NCBI GenBank assembly: GCA_018660465.1
Contig: JABJKH010000089.1
Span: 1 to 64,000, forward strand
From: Rhodospirillaceae bacterium
GTDB lineage: Bacteria > Pseudomonadota > Alphaproteobacteria > Rhodospirillales > JABJKH01
Length of the DNA: 64,000 nucleotides
Direction of reading: 5' to 3'
Position numbers and translations under genes: made by a program. The notes beneath the pieces were generated by a model. That model did not search any database, had not been told where the DNA came from, and worked only from the letters and a program-made list of their open reading frames with translations. Positions 60,526 through 64,000 of this stretch are shown in pieces (within the stretch, counting starts at the first letter, position 1; every line of letters starts with the position of its first letter).

Positions 60526-61107
60526 ATGTGCTCTTGCTATACCGTATCGGTCAAAATAGATGACCTAACAGCGCGCTTCGGTATTTCCGGGGTCGATTTT
60601 CAAATCCCACAACAAGATCTTCGGCCAACCAATCAAGCGCCTGTCATATGGGAGGGCACGTTGAGCGCGCTTAAATGGGGGATTCCTGCCCCCTGGGACG
60701 GCAAACCCTTGATTAATGCCCGCGCCGAAACCCTGGCGCAAAAACAAACCTTTCGCCCGTTGTTGGAGAGGCGCTGTCTGGTGCCCGCCAATGGCTACTA
60801 CGAATGGCGAAAAGACGGGTCCAGCAAGCTGAAGAATTACATTGGGTGCAAAGATCACCCTGTCTTCGCTTTCGCCGGCCTGACAGACGGGACTCACTTT
60901 ACCATCGTGACCTCGGCGCCGATCCCTTCAATCCAGCATATTCACAGCCGTATGCCGGTGATTCTTTCAGTTGAAGGGGAACGGGCCTGGCTGGACCCCA
61001 AGACACCATTTGCGTCAGTTTCTTCTTATTTAGAACCCGACGAATTGCTGAACCTTACCGCAAACGAAAACGTCCCCCCACCACCCCGGCAGGGGGAGTT
61101 ATTTTAA
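60526..61107 (+). CDS. SRAP (SOS response-associated) peptidase, YedK/HMCES-like
   Basis: A 193-residue SRAP protein starting at the ATG at 60526 so that Cys2 follows Met, as the mechanism requires; the open frame extends 24 codons further upstream. Met-Cys2-Ser-Cys replaces the usual MCGR start. The other active-site residues are present: NARAET near 64-69, GYYEWRKDG near 88-96 and HIHSRMPVIL near 140-149 (catalytic His). These proteins form covalent crosslinks to abasic sites in single-stranded DNA and shield them. It is shorter than the usual 220 residues. Confidence 0.87.
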   Translation: MCSCYTVSVKIDDLTARFGISGVDFQIPQQDLRPTNQAPVIWEGTLSALKWGIPAPWDGKPLINARAETLAQKQTFRPLLERRCLVPANGYYEWRKDGSSKLKNYIGCKDHPVFAFAGLTDGTHFTIVTSAPIPSIQHIHSRMPVILSVEGERAWLDPKTPFASVSSYLEPDELLNLTANENVPPPPRQGELF

Positions 61108-61109
61108 CT

Positions 61110-61973
61110 TTAACGTGCCATCAGAACAGGCAACTCGGCGTTTTCAAGAACGTAACTGGTCACACCGCCCAAAATCCATTGGCGCAGCCGAGACCGGGTG
61201 TATGCTCCCATCACAATAAAATCGGTGCCGTTTTCCTGGCAGGCCTTCAGCAATTCTGAACCTACCGGGCCAGCGCCTTCTTCGAGGACTTGAGTCTCAA
61301 CCGCTAACCCGCGCCATTCCAAAGACTCGGCCAGTTGCGAGGCACCTTCTGCCTCTGTCCTATGACTTGCCGCGGTCATGATCACTGTCGATTTCGCACT
61401 TTCAATCAACGGCATTGCCGCCGTCAACGCGCGTGCAGATTGAACACTGCCGTTCCAAGCGATAGCCGCTTTTTCACCAAAGTCTTGCGGTGCCTTGGCT
61501 GGTGCCAGCAGAACCAACCGACCGGTCTCAAATAAAGCGGCATTTACTGTCATGGCCACGGACGGCTCCGGATCAGTCCCCGGCAGAGGCACGACAATCA
61601 TGTCGGCAAGTCGTCCCATTTTAGCGACGATCTCTTCCTCTCGACCCACTTTCTCAACCCATCTGGCGGAGGGACCATTTCCATCCGGCGCACTCGCCAC
61701 TGGAATACCCATCTCACTGCACTTGGACTCAAATAAGGCGCGTGCGTTTGTCGAGCGTTCTTCCGTTTCTTTTTCAGCAAATTCGATCATTTCTTCGATC
61801 ATGTTGCCGGACATACCTTCGCCCAAAAGCGGCACAACGGATTTCGAATCAGTCTTTACGTGCAAAACATCAACATGAGACTTTACCTTGCGCGCGATCG
61901 ACAAAGCGATTTCCAACGCCGGGCGTGTCGCATCTGTACCATCAAGGGGAACCAGGATATTCTTAATCGTCAT
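61110..61973 (-). CDS. Tandem-domain universal stress protein
   Basis: A 287-residue protein of two UspA folds. Domain 1 opens MTIKNILVPLDGTDATRPALEIALSIA (Asp near 11) and domain 2 covers about 150-287, ending FIVMGAYTRSRLRQWILGG and VLENAELPVLMAR. The ATP-binding G-x2-G-x9-G-[ST] pattern is not fully kept (GAYTRSRLRQWILGGVTS), so nucleotide binding is uncertain. It follows the convergent SRAP gene by only two bases. It may take part in stress survival; specific function unknown. Confidence 0.85.
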   Translation of the reverse strand: MTIKNILVPLDGTDATRPALEIALSIARKVKSHVDVLHVKTDSKSVVPLLGEGMSGNMIEEMIEFAEKETEERSTNARALFESKCSEMGIPVASAPDGNGPSARWVEKVGREEEIVAKMGRLADMIVVPLPGTDPEPSVAMTVNAALFETGRLVLLAPAKAPQDFGEKAAIAWNGSVQSARALTAAMPLIESAKSTVIMTAASHRTEAEGASQLAESLEWRGLAVETQVLEEGAGPVGSELLKACQENGTDFIVMGAYTRSRLRQWILGGVTSYVLENAELPVLMAR

Positions 61974-62102
61974 ACCTCACTCCTTCGTCTCAGGTTTCAG
62001 CCAACATACCATCATAACTGATTTATTATCCCTGCGTGCAAACTTTCCTCATATTCTAGTTATTATCATAAGCGCTTCGCACTATTAACACATTGATATG
62101 AA

Positions 62103-63638
62103 TCAAATTCCCAGCACAGAGCTCAATTTACCCAAGGTTTCTCGCCGCGTCCCGGAACTATCTATTCGGGACCAGGAGATATCGCCCAGATTGTAGCCGG
62201 TTTGAAGTTGGACAATGTCTGCCTTAGCGTCCGAAGCGTTGGCCTTGCGATCAGTCACCCGTTGTACCATGACCTCCAAGGGGGCTTCCAACCAAAGTCC
62301 TTGAAAGGGTACGCCTAATTTTTCTGCGACGCGGGCGATGGCGTCCCGCTGTTCTGTATTTGAGAATACCGCGTCCGCGATCACGCTGTGCCCTGTTTTC
62401 AAAGCCGTTTCGACCTCCGCATAGAGAGTTTGAAAGGTTTTTGAGGTTACGTCAGGTGTATAACCTTCTGGACCTAGGCGATCCAATGGATGGCATCCCA
62501 TCAGCCGCTTACGCAAAACATCGCTGCGCAGCACTCGGGCTCCTGGCGCACAACCAATAAGCGATGCAATCTCCCGTGCTGCATGAGATTTTCCGCTGCC
62601 AGACAAACCACCGACCGCAATTAACCGAGGCGAATGGGACTCCAGATAGCCAATCGCCATCTCTAAATATTGCGCTGCCTCATTGTGAAGAGCTTGTGCT
62701 CCCGAAGGATCGCTTAAGTTCTGAGCTGCTGCGAGAGCCACATGAGATCGGATTGATGCGCGCACAGCCATAAAGATCGGCATACATCCCAGCGCCTCGC
62801 CTTCTCCCGTGAGATCCATGTATCGGTTAAAGCAAACGTTGGCGAGACCGCGTAGGTCCCTATGATCCAAATCCATCAACAAAAACGCCAGATCATAAAG
62901 AACGTCGATATCAGAAAAATCACGGCTGAATTCGATGGCATCAAACAAGGTTGGCCTGCCGTCTAGAAGACAAATATTGCGAAGATGCAGGTCGCCATGA
63001 CAGTGGCGAACCTGTCCGTTCTGCTTGCGGGCATCTAAAATCGGGCCCAGTCCATTAATCTGGCGCTTAAGCTCCTGATTTAGGTGCGCTACCTTTTCAG
63101 CGTCCAGAATACCTACGCCGAACTGGGCAAAACACGCTGCGTTGTTATCCGCGATCATTGCCAATCCAGCCAAGCCTCCTGCCTTCGATACAGGCTCCGC
63201 CAAGCCATGAAACGTAGCGATGACGTCTCCTAACTCCTCCATGATCCGGCGATCCAAAGAACCCTTAAGCGCCAATCGATCAAACAAATAGTTCTGATCA
63301 AAGCGCACCATTTCCACCAGCCAATCGAGAACCTCCCCCTCTCCATCAAGCGCGAGCTTGCCATCCTCTCGGCGGACAACAGCCTTAACACCCAAATACA
63401 ATTGCGGTGCCGTCCGGCGGTTGATTGTGACTTCCGCTTCGCACGCGATGCGTCGTTTTTCCCGCGTATCAAAATCCAAATACGGAAACCGCACGGCCCG
63501 CTTCAGCTTATAGGCGCGATCTTTGATAAGGAAAATTTCGGATATATGGGTTTCTACGCGCTCGACCGTAAGGCCGTGCTCACCATACGCTTCTGGCTTT
63601 GAGAGGAATTCGACAACAGGGAGTTGATCGTTTTCCAT
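62103..63638 (-). CDS. Phosphotransferase-like/P-loop kinase fusion protein
   Basis: A 511-residue two-domain protein from the ATG at 63638 (MENDQLPVVEFL); a GTG at 63650 is also possible. The N-terminal half is aminoglycoside-phosphotransferase-like, with the catalytic loop HCHGDLHLRNICLLDG near 215-230 and the metal Asp/Glu in FDAIEFSRDFSDIDVLYDLAF. The C-terminal half is a P-loop kinase with Walker A GGLSGSGKSHAAREIA near 344-359, and resembles zeta-toxin or gluconokinase-like domains. Such fusions are common in proteobacteria and of unknown substrate. Its start touches the end of the CDF gene upstream. Confidence 0.85.
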   Translation of the reverse strand: MENDQLPVVEFLSKPEAYGEHGLTVERVETHISEIFLIKDRAYKLKRAVRFPYLDFDTREKRRIACEAEVTINRRTAPQLYLGVKAVVRREDGKLALDGEGEVLDWLVEMVRFDQNYLFDRLALKGSLDRRIMEELGDVIATFHGLAEPVSKAGGLAGLAMIADNNAACFAQFGVGILDAEKVAHLNQELKRQINGLGPILDARKQNGQVRHCHGDLHLRNICLLDGRPTLFDAIEFSRDFSDIDVLYDLAFLLMDLDHRDLRGLANVCFNRYMDLTGEGEALGCMPIFMAVRASIRSHVALAAAQNLSDPSGAQALHNEAAQYLEMAIGYLESHSPRLIAVGGLSGSGKSHAAREIASLIGCAPGARVLRSDVLRKRLMGCHPLDRLGPEGYTPDVTSKTFQTLYAEVETALKTGHSVIADAVFSNTEQRDAIARVAEKLGVPFQGLWLEAPLEVMVQRVTDRKANASDAKADIVQLQTGYNLGDISWSRIDSSGTRRETLGKLSSVLGI

Positions 63639-63649
63639 GGACGCGCCCA

Positions 63650-64000
63650 CTATTGAAATTCAGCCCTGTGTTCTTCGATGCCTTCTGGATCTTCGTGGAT
63701 GAGAACTTCGGCCGTTGGAAATGCCTCTTGAAGAGAAAGCTCTACCGCATCTGATATTTCATGGGCATCAAACAACGTCATATTTCCGTCCATTTCTAGA
63801 TGTAGTTGGATAAATGTCTGCTGGCCCGATGAGCGCGTCCGTAAATCGTGGATATCAATGACACCCGTATGGGACAGGGAAATATCACGAATACGGGTGC
63901 GATCTATGTCCGGCAGTTCATGATCCATGAGAAGATCAAGCGAACTTCGACCAATTTTTAAAGCGCCCCAAACAATATAGGCTACGATCCCAATGGCGAA
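63650..64000 (-). CDS. Cation diffusion facilitator, C-terminal part
   Basis: The frame enters from the right window edge, so only the last 116 or so residues are seen. It begins FAIGIVAYIVWGALKIGRSSLDLLMDHEL, the end of TM6 and the conserved start of the cytoplasmic domain in FieF/CzcD-type exporters. Then comes the ZT-dimer domain (DIHDLRTRSSGQQTFIQLHLEMDG..., with DAHEI near the metal site). It exports divalent cations such as zinc or iron with proton exchange. The tail ends EHRAEFQ. Confidence 0.88.
   Translation of the reverse strand, partial: FAIGIVAYIVWGALKIGRSSLDLLMDHELPDIDRTRIRDISLSHTGVIDIHDLRTRSSGQQTFIQLHLEMDGNMTLFDAHEISDAVELSLQEAFPTAEVLIHEDPEGIEEHRAEFQ

Noticed and set aside
1-64000. 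In-frame UGA selenoprotein gene near selB/selC
   Set aside because: I looked for interrupted frames with a UGA at a known selenocysteine position in the gaps and gene ends and found none; this was a reading by eye, not an exhaustive search.

Overview
The window looks like an alphaproteobacterial chromosome, probably from a marine or freshwater Rhodospirillales-like lineage. The evidence is gene content: a sigma-32-type RpoH, an HpnN-like RND lipid exporter, a CtaA/Cox15-type heme A synthase, TAXI-TRAP transport, organosulfonate and phosphonate genes, and the family of inverted repeats built from CTCATCCTGAGGAG and CGTCTCGAAGGACG arms that litters many alphaproteobacterial genomes. No phage, transposase, CRISPR array or rRNA operon was seen. 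The only RNA gene recognised is a selenocysteine tRNA.

Layout. (1) 1-8106, sulfonate region: on the minus strand a TauE/SafE exporter (cut by the window edge), two cytochrome-b-like anchors, an SdhB-like iron-sulfur protein and SuyB/SuyA-type sulfolactate sulfo-lyase subunits; then on the plus strand a GntR/UTRA regulator, a CoA-acylating aldehyde dehydrogenase of the sulfoacetaldehyde type and a two-subunit succinyl-CoA-synthetase-like acid-CoA ligase. Three long inverted repeats punctuate it. (2) 8302-12296: TPR/glycosyltransferase-like protein, peroxiredoxin with divergent OxyR, small lipoprotein. (3) 12318-23244, phosphonate and envelope-lipid region: PhyH/PhnY-like dioxygenase, PEP mutase fused to a nucleotidyltransferase, phosphonopyruvate decarboxylase, two CDP-alcohol phosphotransferases (one with a broken catalytic motif), an HpnN-like RND exporter translationally coupled to a diiron protein, MlaC-like and MlaA-like proteins. 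This reads as a candidate locus for making a phosphonolipid and moving lipid across the envelope, and it is the most interesting part of the window. (4) 23701-31114: rpoH, a Gld-type ABC exporter with GldG-like and DUF4340 partners, SAM hydroxide adenosyltransferase, metallo-beta-lactamase-fold hydrolase. (5) 31143-39257: ilvD, cupin, tandem Gfo/Idh/MocA oxidoreductases, methyltransferase/nucleotidyltransferase pair, multi-PAS histidine kinase. (6) 39435-47958, catabolic and uptake cluster: LigI-like amidohydrolase, DHDPS/NAL-family lyase, enol-lactonase-like hydrolase plus the 3' remnant of a second copy, Lys-rich secreted protein, TAXI-TRAP transporter, VOC protein, cupin, EamA permease. (7) 48071-50223: selB and selC separated by a run of perfect hairpins. 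(8) 50347-64000: methyltransferase, MORN protein, lipoprotein CtpA-type protease, DHH phosphoesterase, heme A synthase, a 1381-residue membrane-anchored protein built of 25-residue repeats, SDR, SRAP peptidase, universal stress protein, a phosphotransferase/P-loop kinase fusion and the C-terminal end of a cation diffusion facilitator.

Functions are assigned from motifs and family resemblance read by eye; no database search was possible. Substrates of the sulfonate, phosphonate and catabolic clusters are inferences from gene neighbourhood.
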